Below are positions 26,278-35,146 of a stretch of DNA of 64,000 nt, piece by piece. Source of the stretch: Pontibacter coccineus (GTDB lineage: Bacteria > Bacteroidota > Bacteroidia > Cytophagales > Hymenobacteraceae). Every line of letters starts with the position of its first letter. Within the stretch, counting starts at the first letter, position 1. The DNA lies in assembly GCF_030546575.1 (NCBI RefSeq), contig NZ_JAUOTN010000004.1, forward strand, positions 248,001 to 312,000. Reading direction: 5' to 3'. Position numbers and translations under genes: made by a program. The notes beneath the pieces were generated by a model, which saw only the letters and a program-made list of their open reading frames with translations, was not told where the DNA came from and did not search any database.

Positions 26278-26637
26278 TGTCCACTTTATTAGGCTGTTGA
26301 TGGCTATTGGCGGCTTTTTCAACTCACCTAATATGTACTGGTACTGCTCCTCAGTAATCAGCTTACGTACTCTTGCTTTCTCGGTCCAATTAAACGATTC
26401 GTACATGGAGCCCTGTGCATAGCGGTAAAACTTTATTTTGTCTTTTTTCCCATACCTGCCAAACCCCTCCGCAATATTGGCTGAGATACTATCTGCTGCC
26501 GTAGCATACTGCTGCCCCACCGTGTTTTGAGGAAAGTGGCTCCAGGCTATCACAATGTCCCAGATATGATTACTTAATGCAAAACTGATCTTGTAGGCTT
26601 CAATGTCGTTTAATTTAAGATATTTTTTCTCTTCCAT
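26257..26637 (-). CDS. Four-helix-bundle protein (23S rRNA intervening-sequence/S23 family)
   Basis: 126 aa from the ATG at 26637 (the frame extends to 26655, but those codons belong to the flanking repeat). Family features are AYKISFALSNHIWDIV, PQNTVGQQYATAADSISANIAEGFGR (positions about 42-67, given as PQNTVGQQY and SISANIAEGFGR), and KIKFYRYAQGSMYES. This family includes the proteins of 23S rRNA intervening sequences, and shares its fold with Avd of diversity-generating retroelements; members are small basic pentamer-forming proteins. Activity unknown. The gene fills the gap between lptB and GH3 and is bounded by a 28-bp inverted repeat, which suggests that it arrived as a cassette. Confidence 0.9.
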   Translation of the reverse strand: MEEKKYLKLNDIEAYKISFALSNHIWDIVIAWSHFPQNTVGQQYATAADSISANIAEGFGRYGKKDKIKFYRYAQGSMYESFNWTEKARVRKLITEEQYQYILGELKKPPIAINSLIKWTNNNLTI

Positions 26638-26646
26638 CTCTCTTCG

Positions 26647-26674
26647 AACAACCATTTAACCATTCAACAATTTA
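26647..26674. repeat. Right inverted repeat of the four-helix-bundle cassette
   Basis: The 28-bp partner of 26250-26277 in opposite orientation (26/28 identical). It ends 2 nt before the lptB stop codon and begins just outside the four-helix-bundle start. Confidence 0.85.
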
Positions 26675-26676
26675 AC

Positions 26677-27408
26677 CTAAACTTTCCTCTTCAACTCAAA
26701 GTGCTTGCCCAGGTATACGCGGCGCACCTGTTCGTCGGCGGCGAGTTCCTCGGCGGTACCTGACTTCAGGATTTTGCCCTCGAACAGCAGGTAGGCGCGA
26801 TCGGTAATGGAAAGGGTTTCGTTTACGTTGTGGTCGGTGATCAGGATGCCGATATTTTTGCTCTTGAGCTTGGCCACGATGCTCTGGATTTCCTCCACGG
26901 CAATCGGGTCTACGCCGGCGAAGGGCTCATCGAGCAGCACGAACTTGGGGTCGACAGCCAAGGCGCGGGCGATCTCGGTGCGGCGGCGCTCACCTCCTGA
27001 AAGTACAATGCCTTTGTTTTTCCGCACGTGCGTGAGCGAAAACTCTTCCAGTAGTTCCTCAACCTTTTCGAGCTGCTCTTTCCTGGGGCGGTTGGTCATT
27101 TCCAGCGGGGCCAGGATGTTCTCCTCCACCGTCAGCTGCCGGAACACCGAAGCTTCCTGCGCCAGGTAGCCCACGCCGCGCTTGGCACGCTTGTACATGG
27201 GCAGGTCGGTTATATCTTCCTGATCGAGGAAAATACGGCCCTGGTTCGGTTTCACCAGCCCCACGATCATGTAGAACGAGGTGGTTTTACCGGCACCGTT
27301 CGGTCCCAGCAAACCCACAATCTCACCCTGGTTCACTTCCACGCTCACGTCGTTCACGACCATGCGCGACTTATATTTTTTATATAGATGTTCGGCTCTT
27401 AATATCAT
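26677..27408 (-). CDS. lptB: LPS export ABC transporter ATP-binding protein
   Basis: 243 aa ATPase. It powers LptB2FG, which pulls lipopolysaccharide from the inner membrane to the Lpt bridge. Walker A is GPNGAGKTT (35-43), the signature is [15 protein letters not shown], Walker B is [13 protein letters not shown], and the switch His is in [10 protein letters not shown]. The sequence [18 protein letters not shown] is characteristic of LptB. lptC is elsewhere in the window (36.6-37.2 kb), as is usual in this phylum. The downstream cassette separates it from GH3. Confidence 0.94.
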   Translation of the reverse strand: MILRAEHLYKKYKSRMVVNDVSVEVNQGEIVGLLGPNGAGKTTSFYMIVGLVKPNQGRIFLDQEDITDLPMYKRAKRGVGYLAQEASVFRQLTVEENILAPLEMTNRPRKEQLEKVEELLEEFSLTHVRKNKGIVLSGGERRRTEIARALAVDPKFVLLDEPFAGVDPIAVEEIQSIVAKLKSKNIGILITDHNVNETLSITDRAYLLFEGKILKSGTAEELAADEQVRRVYLGKHFELKRKV

Positions 27409-27608
27409 CGGGCTAATTTACGCATTCTAGACCCGTCCTGCAATGCAGTAATCCTGCCAAGTTTTATACCTATACCTGGCGGGTATAACAGCAGGTATAC
27501 CTGACCTTATATTCAGAAAATCTAATTTTAGAAATGAAATTATTCCGGGCACACTGTTGTTAGTGTCGCGTCTTCTTATTAGTTTGGAATTCCGATTAAC
27601 CAGCCTTT

Positions 27609-28472
27609 ATGATGTTTTCTTTACTTTACATGGCCGTCCACAAGGTGGCTTACTCCGGCTTATTGCTTTCGTTCATGTTTACCGGGTTTCCTTCCGGAGA
27701 GTCCGATAATGCAAAAAACAACGGCACTACTGCCAAAAATACAAGTGCTACTACCAAGACAGCGTTGATCACTTCTTCGAGCCTGAAGGGCATCGACGTG
27801 TCCAAGTGGCAGAAGGAGGTGGACTGGGAGCAGGTGCGCGATGCTGACGTAACGTTTGCATTCGTAAAGGCAACGCAGGACGATTATAGGCTGGACCCAT
27901 ACTTTGCCCGCAACTGGGCCGAAACAAAGCGCGTGGGCATCAAACGGGGCGCCTATCATTTCTTTATACCTGCCGCCCCGGTGCAGGGCCAGATCGAAAT
28001 GTTCATCAACACGGTGGAGCTGCACGAAGGCGATTTGCCTCCGGTGCTGGATGTGGAAGTGATTGAAAAGCATACCTCCCCTGCCGACATGCGAAAGAAC
28101 ATGCGCATCTGGCTGGAAGCCGTGACTGCACACTATGGCGTAAAGCCGATTATCTATACCAATCAGAATTTCTACCGCCGCTGGCTGCAGGGGCACTTCA
28201 AGGACTACCATTTCTGGATTGCCCGCTACAACACCATCGAGCCCGACATTCACCACGAAGACAAATGGCTTTTCTGGCAGTATACCGATACGGGCAGGCT
28301 GTCCGGCGTGAATGCGGCGATCGATCTTAACTACTTTGCAGGCGACCTCAACAGCCTGAACCTAATGTGCGTGCCACCGAAGCTGACGCCATACCCGGAG
28401 AAAATAATCCTGGCGGAACTGGAGCAGCTGCCCGCCGTAAAGCTTCTGGCGAGCAACACCGAACAACCTTAA
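27609..28472 (+). CDS. Glycoside hydrolase family 25 (lysozyme-like)
   Basis: 287 aa. An N-terminal hydrophobic segment (to about residue 28) and a Ser/Thr-rich linker lead to a GH25 domain from about 60. This family cleaves peptidoglycan beta-1,4 bonds. The features are KGIDVSKWQ (D63), FAFVKATQ, GAYHFF, the catalytic pair D148/E150 in PPVLDVEV, IYTNQNFY and WQYTDTGRLSG. It is probably exported. In-frame ATGs at 27612 and 27630 are alternatives. A perfect terminator follows. Confidence 0.9.
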   Translation: MMFSLLYMAVHKVAYSGLLLSFMFTGFPSGESDNAKNNGTTAKNTSATTKTALITSSSLKGIDVSKWQKEVDWEQVRDADVTFAFVKATQDDYRLDPYFARNWAETKRVGIKRGAYHFFIPAAPVQGQIEMFINTVELHEGDLPPVLDVEVIEKHTSPADMRKNMRIWLEAVTAHYGVKPIIYTNQNFYRRWLQGHFKDYHFWIARYNTIEPDIHHEDKWLFWQYTDTGRLSGVNAAIDLNYFAGDLNSLNLMCVPPKLTPYPEKIILAELEQLPAVKLLASNTEQP

Positions 28473-28481
28473 CACCCCATG

Positions 28482-28526
28482 AATGAAGCGAGCCCTGCAA
28501 CTGTAGGGCTCGCTTCATTCATTTTT
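28482..28526 (+). terminator. Terminator of the GH25 gene
   Basis: A 15-bp perfect stem, 28482-28496 with 28505-28519 (AATGAAGCGAGCCCT and its complement), followed by a T-run. Confidence 0.93.
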
Positions 28527-28551
28527 GCTACTTGTGCGTAATCCTAGGTAT

Positions 28552-28836
28552 ATGAAAATGGGAGTCGCTTCTGTGTTAATCGGCCTGGTCGGTCTGATTG
28601 TGATCACCTATTTCTACCTTCAGGCAGAAGAAAGCCAGGTGGATACAGGTGAGATGCTGCACATGGCTTCTGTTTACACCATGAGCCTCCCGCTGCGGGT
28701 TGTTTTGTTTACAGTGGAGGCGCTGGGTGTTTTGCTGGGCTATCTGGCCTACAGGAGCCGGCACATCAAGCTGGGGTTGCTAGGTATAGGATTGTGCACG
28801 CTTTGCCTTATCCTTTTGTATGGTTACTCCTTTTAG
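28552..28836 (+). CDS. Small membrane protein, unknown
   Basis: 94 aa from the ATG at 28552 (an upstream TTG at 28525 falls in the terminator and is rejected). Three hydrophobic segments at about 3-21, 38-62 and 68-90, with a short polar loop (QAEESQVDTGEM). No family is recognised. It stands between the GH25 terminator and convergent recJ. Confidence 0.6.
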   Translation: MKMGVASVLIGLVGLIVITYFYLQAEESQVDTGEMLHMASVYTMSLPLRVVLFTVEALGVLLGYLAYRSRHIKLGLLGIGLCTLCLILLYGYSF

Positions 28837-28884
28837 CGACAGACTTAACGCCTTGCACAAGAGCTGTAACAGACATTTCAGTTA

Positions 28885-30600
28885 CTATTTCAGCATCCGG
28901 ATGTCCTTGATGCGCAGCTGCAGCGTCACGTTCCCCCTGTACTCGTTCTCTTCTACAGTATAGCAGACATCGAAAGGTATCCCTTTGGAAATGTGCCGGA
29001 AGAAGTCGCCAAAGCCGAAGCCAATGGCGTCAATGTCATAAAAGCCGTCCTGCGTCAGGCGCAGCTTCAGGTGGCTGTCGCCGACCACACGCACGCTCCC
29101 CGTATCGTACACGCACTCCGACACAAACACGGGCTTCATGTTGCCCGGCCCGAAAGGCTCCATCTGCTTTATGATCTTGTAGAAATTCGGGGTGATCTGG
29201 TTGAGCCTGATCTTGGCGTCTACCTCTATTTGCGGGATCTTCTGGTCTTCGGTGATCGTGCGGGCCACCACCTCTTCAAAACGCTGCCGGAAAGCAGGCA
29301 CGTTTTCCACGGGCAGCGTAAGGCCGGCTGCGTACATATGGCCTCCGAACTGATCGAGCAGGTCGGAGCAGCTTTCGATGGCGTCGTGCACGTTGAAACC
29401 ATGCACCGAACGGGCCGAGCCAGACGCCTTGCCGTTGGACTGCGTGAGGATGATGGTAGGCCGGTAGTAATGGTCGATGCAGCGTGAAGCCACGATACCG
29501 ATCACGCCTTTGTGCCAGTTTTCTTTATAGAGTACCGTCGAGTTGGCGTTGCGCAGAAACTCGTCCTCGGCAATCATCTGCAGCGCCTCTTTGGTGATGT
29601 TGGAGTCTTTGTCGCGGCGCTCTTTGTTGGACTCGTTGATGATGTCGGCCATCTCAAAGGCCTCTACCTTCGTCTGGGCCAGCAGCATGCGCACAGAGCG
29701 CTTCGCATCGCCCATACGACCTGCCGCGTTGATGCGGGGCGCAAAGCCGAACACAACACTGGTGATGTCCATTTCGCCGCTTATACCTGCCAGTTCCTTC
29801 AGTGCTTCGAGCCCCGGGCGCAGCGGGCCTGGTCCGTTGATCAGTTGCAGACCAAAGTATGCCAGGATACGGTTCTCACCCGTGATCGGCACAATATCGG
29901 CAGCAATACTCACCACCAGCAAGTCGAGCAGCTTAAAAGTTTCTTCTTGCGGAATGCCCTGTTGAATGCAAAAAGCCTGCGCCAGCTTAAAGCCAACGCC
30001 ACAACCTGACAGTTCTTTGTAGGGGTAGGGACAGTCGATCTGCTTCGGGTCCAGCACCGCCACGGCCTGCGGAATGTCCTCGTCGGGCAAGTGGTGGTCG
30101 CAGATGATGAAGTCTATACCCAGCGTCTTGGCATAGGCTACCTTGTCGGCCGATTTGATGCCGCAGTCGAGGCTGATGATAAGTGTGAAGCCCTGCTCTT
30201 TGGCGTAATCTATACCTTGTGTGGAGACGCCGTAGCCTTCCTTATACCTGTCCGGGATATAATATTCGACCTGGCCGGGTTGGGTGAGCGGAAGCAGGAA
30301 GCTGTACATGAGCGACACAGAGGTGGTTCCGTCTACGTCGTAGTCACCGTAGACCAGTATCCGCTCGGAGCGGTGAAGCGCTTCAGCCAGCCGGTCGACG
30401 GCGCGGTGCATGTCCTTCATCAGGAAGGGGTCGTGCAGGTCGAGCAGGCTAGGTCGGAAAAACGCTTTGGCTTCCTCGTACGTGCAGATAGAGCGCTGGC
30501 ACAGTACGTCGGCCAGCGTGGTGCTGATCCGGAGCGATTCGGCCAATTGATTGATCATCGCTGGCGCAACGCTTTCGTTATATACCCACCTTTTCTCCAT
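28885..30600 (-). CDS. recJ: Single-stranded-DNA-specific exonuclease RecJ
   Basis: 571 aa from the ATG at 30600 (MEKRWVYNES); an extra 10 codons upstream are in frame but not conserved in style. DHH-family 5'-3' exonuclease for recombination and mismatch repair. Motifs: YGDYDVDGTTSVSLMYSFL, IISLDCGIKS, FIICDHHLPDE, PRINAAGRMGDAKRSVRMLL, and the DHHA1 segment NWHKGVIGIVASR...SGSARSVHGFNVHDAI. The C-terminal OB-type domain is present. It is convergent with the small gene at 28552 and divergent from the 36-aa gene at 30729. Confidence 0.96.
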   Translation of the reverse strand: MEKRWVYNESVAPAMINQLAESLRISTTLADVLCQRSICTYEEAKAFFRPSLLDLHDPFLMKDMHRAVDRLAEALHRSERILVYGDYDVDGTTSVSLMYSFLLPLTQPGQVEYYIPDRYKEGYGVSTQGIDYAKEQGFTLIISLDCGIKSADKVAYAKTLGIDFIICDHHLPDEDIPQAVAVLDPKQIDCPYPYKELSGCGVGFKLAQAFCIQQGIPQEETFKLLDLLVVSIAADIVPITGENRILAYFGLQLINGPGPLRPGLEALKELAGISGEMDITSVVFGFAPRINAAGRMGDAKRSVRMLLAQTKVEAFEMADIINESNKERRDKDSNITKEALQMIAEDEFLRNANSTVLYKENWHKGVIGIVASRCIDHYYRPTIILTQSNGKASGSARSVHGFNVHDAIESCSDLLDQFGGHMYAAGLTLPVENVPAFRQRFEEVVARTITEDQKIPQIEVDAKIRLNQITPNFYKIIKQMEPFGPGNMKPVFVSECVYDTGSVRVVGDSHLKLRLTQDGFYDIDAIGFGFGDFFRHISKGIPFDVCYTVEENEYRGNVTLQLRIKDIRMLK

Positions 30601-30728
30601 ATGCTGCTTCACAAATAATCCCGGCTGCAAAGTTAGTCAATTTAAGCAGGATTTGGGTCGGCCGCATCCCATAACACAGCACCTTTGCGCTATTTTTTGT
30701 AATTTGCAGTCATACAATTCACCAGATC

Positions 30729-30839
30729 ATGAAACGACTTAGAGAAATTTATGAGCAGTATAAGAACTACTCGCTCGACCTGATCATGTATGGATTCTTC
30801 CTTATTTTCATCCTGTTCCTGTTCCTTTTCTTTGCTTAG
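30729..30839 (+). CDS. Small single-pass membrane protein (36 aa)
   Basis: ATG at 30729 to TAG at 30837-30839: a charged N-terminal half (MKRLREIYEQYKNY) and one hydrophobic, Phe/Leu-rich helix (about 20-36). Divergent from recJ, with TTTG-type promoter sequences upstream (for example 30684-30706). No family is recognised. It is short, but the charge/hydrophobic split is not what chance gives. Confidence 0.5.
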   Translation: MKRLREIYEQYKNYSLDLIMYGFFLIFILFLFLFFA

Positions 30840-30990
30840 GATGTAGAGCAGAACAAAGTTTATACCTTTCGCAAAGATTTTTAAAGCACGCCCCATTAGG
30901 CGTACACCGGGTGGATGGGAGCTTGTGGGCCTGTGTGAATCCGGGCTAAACAGCTGGAAGTATAGCTTTTGCGACTGAGCGCTATACCTG

Positions 30991-32826
30991 TCAGTTCACG
31001 ACGGGCGCATCGCCGCGCAGGTTGCGGAAACGCTTACGGGCTTCAGCCACATAAATGCTGCCTTGGTGCTTCACCAGAAACTCGTTGTATAGCTCCTGTG
31101 CCTTCTGGTTATTTTTCAGGTTCTCCTCATAAATGTAGGCCATCTTATACAGCGCATCATCACTCAGTATATCGGCAGGAGCGCTGACCACTTTCTCCAG
31201 ACTGGCAATGGCCTTGTCAAACGCACCGGTGCGCTCGTAAATCGTCGCCTTCTGGAAGTAAATCTCGTCGGTCAGGCTGTGGCCCGGAAATTTCTGCAGC
31301 ATGGCATCCAGCCTCTTTTGCGCCTCATCCAGCTTGTTCTGGAAAACGAGCAGCTCGATGGCCGCATATTCCTCCATCGCTACAGTAGATGTGTCCAGAC
31401 CGGTGTTATCGGTGATGAGCAGGCTCAGGTCCATGGCGTCGTTGGCGATCTCGCGGCTGGTGGCCAGTTTCAGGATGTCGAGATGGGCCTGGGCCAACTC
31501 AAAGTCGCCTTTGTAGTAGTTGAGGCGGGCATTGCGCAGCTTGGCCTCATGCCCGATCGGCGTTTCTTTGTGCGACTTCTCCACCTGCGAGTACAGTAAG
31601 GTCGACTCCCAGGGCTCCCCCTTCAGCAGGTAGATGTCACCCAGCGTAAGTTTGCTCTCGGCCACAAAGTCGGCCTTGGCCCGCGGCACGGCGATCGCTT
31701 CCTGCAACAAGGCGATGGCTTTGTCTTTTTCATCCAGGTGAAAAGCATACAGGTTGGCCATGTGCTGCAGCACCTCCACCGTCTGGTCATTGCGTCCCAC
31801 CTCGGCCAACAGTGCTTCGTAGTCTGATATCAGCGTCCTGATCTTATCCAGGTCAACCGGGAAGGTGTTCTCCACCTGCTCCTCACGGGCGTGTATCAGC
31901 CGCTGCCGGGCAATCAGGTAGTAGGGGCCATCCGGATACTCTTTGATGATGTACTCGTAGGCTTCAATGGCGCCCTGGTAATCCTGGTTGCGGGCACTGA
32001 TGGCACCCAGTTCCATCACACGGGTACCGCCGCTTCGGGTGCGTTTGTCCACGGAGCGGGCTTGCAGCAGGGCGCTATAGAAGTCACGGCGCTGGATGTA
32101 GAGCCAGATCAGCAGTTCGTTATAAGCCAGCAGATCTGGATATTGCTGCACCCGCGTTATCAGTTCCTTTTCCAGCGCATTCATCGTCTTTTCGTCCTGC
32201 ATGCTGTTCTGCAGCATGTTCTGCACATAGATGAGCTCACTTTCATTTTCCTGCAGCAGGTTGAGTGCCTCCCCTATCAGGCTTTCGTGCTTTTGGCGGA
32301 AGGTATAGAGCGCGATAAGCGAACGGTTGTGCTCATAGGGATTTTTGCTGAGCTCACGCCCGCGCAGGTAAGCTTTCTCAGCATAGTCAAACAACTCGTG
32401 CTGCACAAACACGCTGGCTGCCACAATCACCTCCTCTTGCTTTAGCTGCGCGATCAGTTTGTCGAAATGCTTCTCGGCCGCTGCTTTGTCGCCGGCAGCC
32501 TGGTACACTATACCTAAGTCAACGTTGTAGCTAATTTGGCCGGGGTAGCGCTTGATGGTGCGCTTCACCAACTTCTCAGCATCTTTGTGGTTGTTCTGCG
32601 CCAGCAGGGTTTTCAGGTAGTCGGGGTACACGACAGAGAAAAGGCGCTGGTCGTCGATCAGCTTGCTGTAGATGGCCTCCGCTTTCTGGTACTCGCCTTT
32701 GCTGAGGTACTCGCGTGCCAGCGCCAGCTCCTGGGTCTGCGCCATGGTAAAAGGCGCTGCCAGCACCACAAACAGGAGCACAAACAGCAGGCGTAGTAAA
32801 TAGGTATAGGCAGGTATAAACATCAT
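30991..32826 (-). CDS. Exported tetratricopeptide-repeat protein
   Basis: 611 aa. The signal peptide is residues 1-29 (LLFVLLFVVLAAPFTMAQ). The rest is made of helical TPR-like repeats, such as EYLSKGEYQKAEAIYSKLI, AARNQDYQGAIEAYEYIIKEYP and AFDKAIASLEKVVSAP. Such proteins act as periplasmic scaffolds, often for outer-membrane or gliding complexes. It lies downstream of the SurA-like chaperone (gap of 140 bp with a terminator), so it has its own promoter. Partner unknown. Confidence 0.82.
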   Translation of the reverse strand: MMFIPAYTYLLRLLFVLLFVVLAAPFTMAQTQELALAREYLSKGEYQKAEAIYSKLIDDQRLFSVVYPDYLKTLLAQNNHKDAEKLVKRTIKRYPGQISYNVDLGIVYQAAGDKAAAEKHFDKLIAQLKQEEVIVAASVFVQHELFDYAEKAYLRGRELSKNPYEHNRSLIALYTFRQKHESLIGEALNLLQENESELIYVQNMLQNSMQDEKTMNALEKELITRVQQYPDLLAYNELLIWLYIQRRDFYSALLQARSVDKRTRSGGTRVMELGAISARNQDYQGAIEAYEYIIKEYPDGPYYLIARQRLIHAREEQVENTFPVDLDKIRTLISDYEALLAEVGRNDQTVEVLQHMANLYAFHLDEKDKAIALLQEAIAVPRAKADFVAESKLTLGDIYLLKGEPWESTLLYSQVEKSHKETPIGHEAKLRNARLNYYKGDFELAQAHLDILKLATSREIANDAMDLSLLITDNTGLDTSTVAMEEYAAIELLVFQNKLDEAQKRLDAMLQKFPGHSLTDEIYFQKATIYERTGAFDKAIASLEKVVSAPADILSDDALYKMAYIYEENLKNNQKAQELYNEFLVKHQGSIYVAEARKRFRNLRGDAPVVN

Positions 32827-32913
32827 CTATTACAACGTGTAGACGGGCTTTTTGATATGGACTTGGCTCCCGAAAATGAAGATAGCCAATAATTTCGGTT
32901 CAGCCATAAACAG

Positions 32914-32945
32914 AAAAGGGCCGCTCCTAATGGGGCAGCCCTTTT
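32914..32945 (-). terminator. Terminator of the SurA-like PPIase gene
   Basis: AAAAGGGCCGCTCC (32914-32927) pairs with GGGGCAGCCCTTTT (32932-32945) with one mismatch and one wobble; on the minus strand the T-run is the complement of the A-run. Confidence 0.8.
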
Positions 32946-32966
32946 CCTATACCTGTCGTGCAGTTC

Positions 32967-35072
32967 TTAGAAGAATCTTACGCGGTTGTCTTTGATATCG
33001 GCTTTCTCTTTGATCGCCTCAAATGCGTTGGTTTCTACACGCGAAGAGCGGGTGTTGGCCAGTTGTGCTTTCACGCCAGAAAGATCCTGTGCATCCGGCG
33101 CTTTGGTCAGGTTGATCAGCTCTACCATCACCACACCGCCCTGTCCTTCGATCGGGGCAGTACGGCTGCCTGGCTTCAAGCCAAAGGCACTGCCGATCGC
33201 CACTGGCTCCAGGCCAAGGCCAGGTATAGCACCAGAGGCAAGCGATACTTCCTCGGCGTCTCTTACAATCGCATCCGGACCGTAGTTAGCCGCGATCTGA
33301 TCGATTGAACCTGTAGCACCTTTCAGCTTATCCATGATCTGCTGTGCCTTCACCTCGTTACGAACGGCTGCGGTCAGCTCTTCTTTCACATCCTCCAACT
33401 TGGCGTAGCCCGCTTCACGCTTGCCAGTCAGGGTAGCGATCACGTACTGGTCGTTAATTTCGAACACAGGCGATACATCACCCACCGAAGTGTCTTTTGA
33501 GTAAGCCCAGCGCACCAGTTCTCTGGCGTTGCTCAGGTTACCTACCAGCACGTTGTTTTTACCTACGTTCGGCGCCTCTTCAATAGAAAGGGCTTCATTT
33601 TTCTTCACGTTCTCTCTGAACTCCTGAGTTGAGCCACTTGTGCCGGCCAGTTCGTCAGCCATTGCATAGGCCTGGTCGCGGGTGGCGTCGCTTGCGTCCA
33701 GTGCGCGCTGCACAGCAGCCACTTTGTAAGTACGCTTCGACTTAGGAGCCGTTACTTTAATGATGTGGTAGCCATACTCTGTTTCAACAGGGGTAGGCAG
33801 CAGGCCTTCGGCAGAAGCGCCAAACACGGCCTTCTCGAATGCTGGCACCATGCGGCCTTCTGTGAAGTAACCCAGGTCACCACCTACTGACGCAGTACCG
33901 TCAGAACCATGCTGTGCCGCCAGAGCAGCAAAGTCAGCACCGTTCTTGATCTGCGCATGAATGTCTTTTGCTTTGGCAAGGGCAGCCTGCTTCGCCTCCG
34001 GTGAGTCGTTCTCCGGCTTGATCAGGATGTGGCTGGCACGAGCAGTGTTTGTGCTGCCGTCCTTAATGTCCATGATCTTGTACAGCGCATAGGTATCGCC
34101 GTCGTTGTAAGGGCCGTATACCTTGCCTTCTTCCAGCGGTGCGATTTTGTGCAGTTGCTCAGGCAACTCTGCTGTGTGCAGGTACGTGCCGTCGTATGGC
34201 ACGTCTGAGTGCGTGTTCACAAAAGCAGAGTCGTTGGTCGATGCCGCGAACTGCTCTGTCATGTCTTTCAACTCTTCCTGGAAGTAGTTCATGTCATCGG
34301 TAGAAGCAGCCACCGGAACGGTCACAAACTCTACTGTACGACCATCCTCTACTTTGTAAAGCTCTTTGTTGCGGTTGTAGTAGTCTTTCAGCTGCGCGTC
34401 TGTTACGCTCACAGCAGAGTCAGCGATCGAAAAGTAAGGGATGTACAACACTTTCATGTCGGCCATCGTGTTCTGCGCATCGAAGTGTTTCTTTGCTTCA
34501 GCCGTTGTTACGTACACCGACTTGGTGAGCAGGTTGCTGTACTTGGTCTGGATGCGGTCGTTGAGAATGCTCTGCTCGAAGTTAACCCACATCGGGCGGC
34601 CACCGGTCTGGTCCAGGCTCTGCAGGTACTGAACAACTTGGGCACGGTCAAACTCGCCTGTTTGCGGGTTAGTGAATGCCTGGCGCACTGAAGGGTGTAT
34701 GTTGTTACCCTGCACCATGTCGGCCAGTTCTTCTTCTGACACCTCGATGCCCAGACGGTCATACTCTTTCTGCAAGGCAATCTGGAAGATTAGCTGGTTC
34801 CAGGCCTGCTCACGCATCATAGCCATTTCGCTCTCTGTGGCAGCACGCTGTACCTGTCCTTCGTACTGGGCTTTGATCTGCTGAAACACCATATCGAAGC
34901 GCTGGTAGTCAATTTCCTCACCGGCTATTTCGCCTACGGTAGTCGCATCGTTACCCAAAAGTCTGGAGTTTGGCCCTAATAGGTCGCCGCCTACTACAAA
35001 TACGCCAAGTCCAATGGCGATAGCGCCAACAGCCCAACCCGACTTTTCTCTAATCTTGTTAATTAATGCCAT
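32967..35072 (-). CDS. SurA N-domain / PpiD-like peptidyl-prolyl isomerase
   Basis: 701 aa. A single N-terminal membrane anchor (about 13-33, VGAIAIGLGVFVVGGDLLG) holds a periplasmic chaperone. A SurA-N helical domain (about 40-200) and a parvulin PPIase domain follow (about 345-450: ASHILIKPEN, GSDGTASVGGDLGYFTEGRMVPAFEKAVF, TEYGYHIIKVT). The layout matches PpiD, an inner-membrane foldase that helps outer-membrane proteins mature. Neighbours in the upstream run (CNNM, lptC, an outer-membrane protein) are also envelope genes. Confidence 0.9.
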   Translation of the reverse strand: MALINKIREKSGWAVGAIAIGLGVFVVGGDLLGPNSRLLGNDATTVGEIAGEEIDYQRFDMVFQQIKAQYEGQVQRAATESEMAMMREQAWNQLIFQIALQKEYDRLGIEVSEEELADMVQGNNIHPSVRQAFTNPQTGEFDRAQVVQYLQSLDQTGGRPMWVNFEQSILNDRIQTKYSNLLTKSVYVTTAEAKKHFDAQNTMADMKVLYIPYFSIADSAVSVTDAQLKDYYNRNKELYKVEDGRTVEFVTVPVAASTDDMNYFQEELKDMTEQFAASTNDSAFVNTHSDVPYDGTYLHTAELPEQLHKIAPLEEGKVYGPYNDGDTYALYKIMDIKDGSTNTARASHILIKPENDSPEAKQAALAKAKDIHAQIKNGADFAALAAQHGSDGTASVGGDLGYFTEGRMVPAFEKAVFGASAEGLLPTPVETEYGYHIIKVTAPKSKRTYKVAAVQRALDASDATRDQAYAMADELAGTSGSTQEFRENVKKNEALSIEEAPNVGKNNVLVGNLSNARELVRWAYSKDTSVGDVSPVFEINDQYVIATLTGKREAGYAKLEDVKEELTAAVRNEVKAQQIMDKLKGATGSIDQIAANYGPDAIVRDAEEVSLASGAIPGLGLEPVAIGSAFGLKPGSRTAPIEGQGGVVMVELINLTKAPDAQDLSGVKAQLANTRSSRVETNAFEAIKEKADIKDNRVRFF

Positions 35073-35146
35073 GTGTTATACGAATGATAAAGGATGTGCA
35101 AAATAAGGTTAATCGTGCAAAAATTCAAAATTTTGTGCACATCTGT

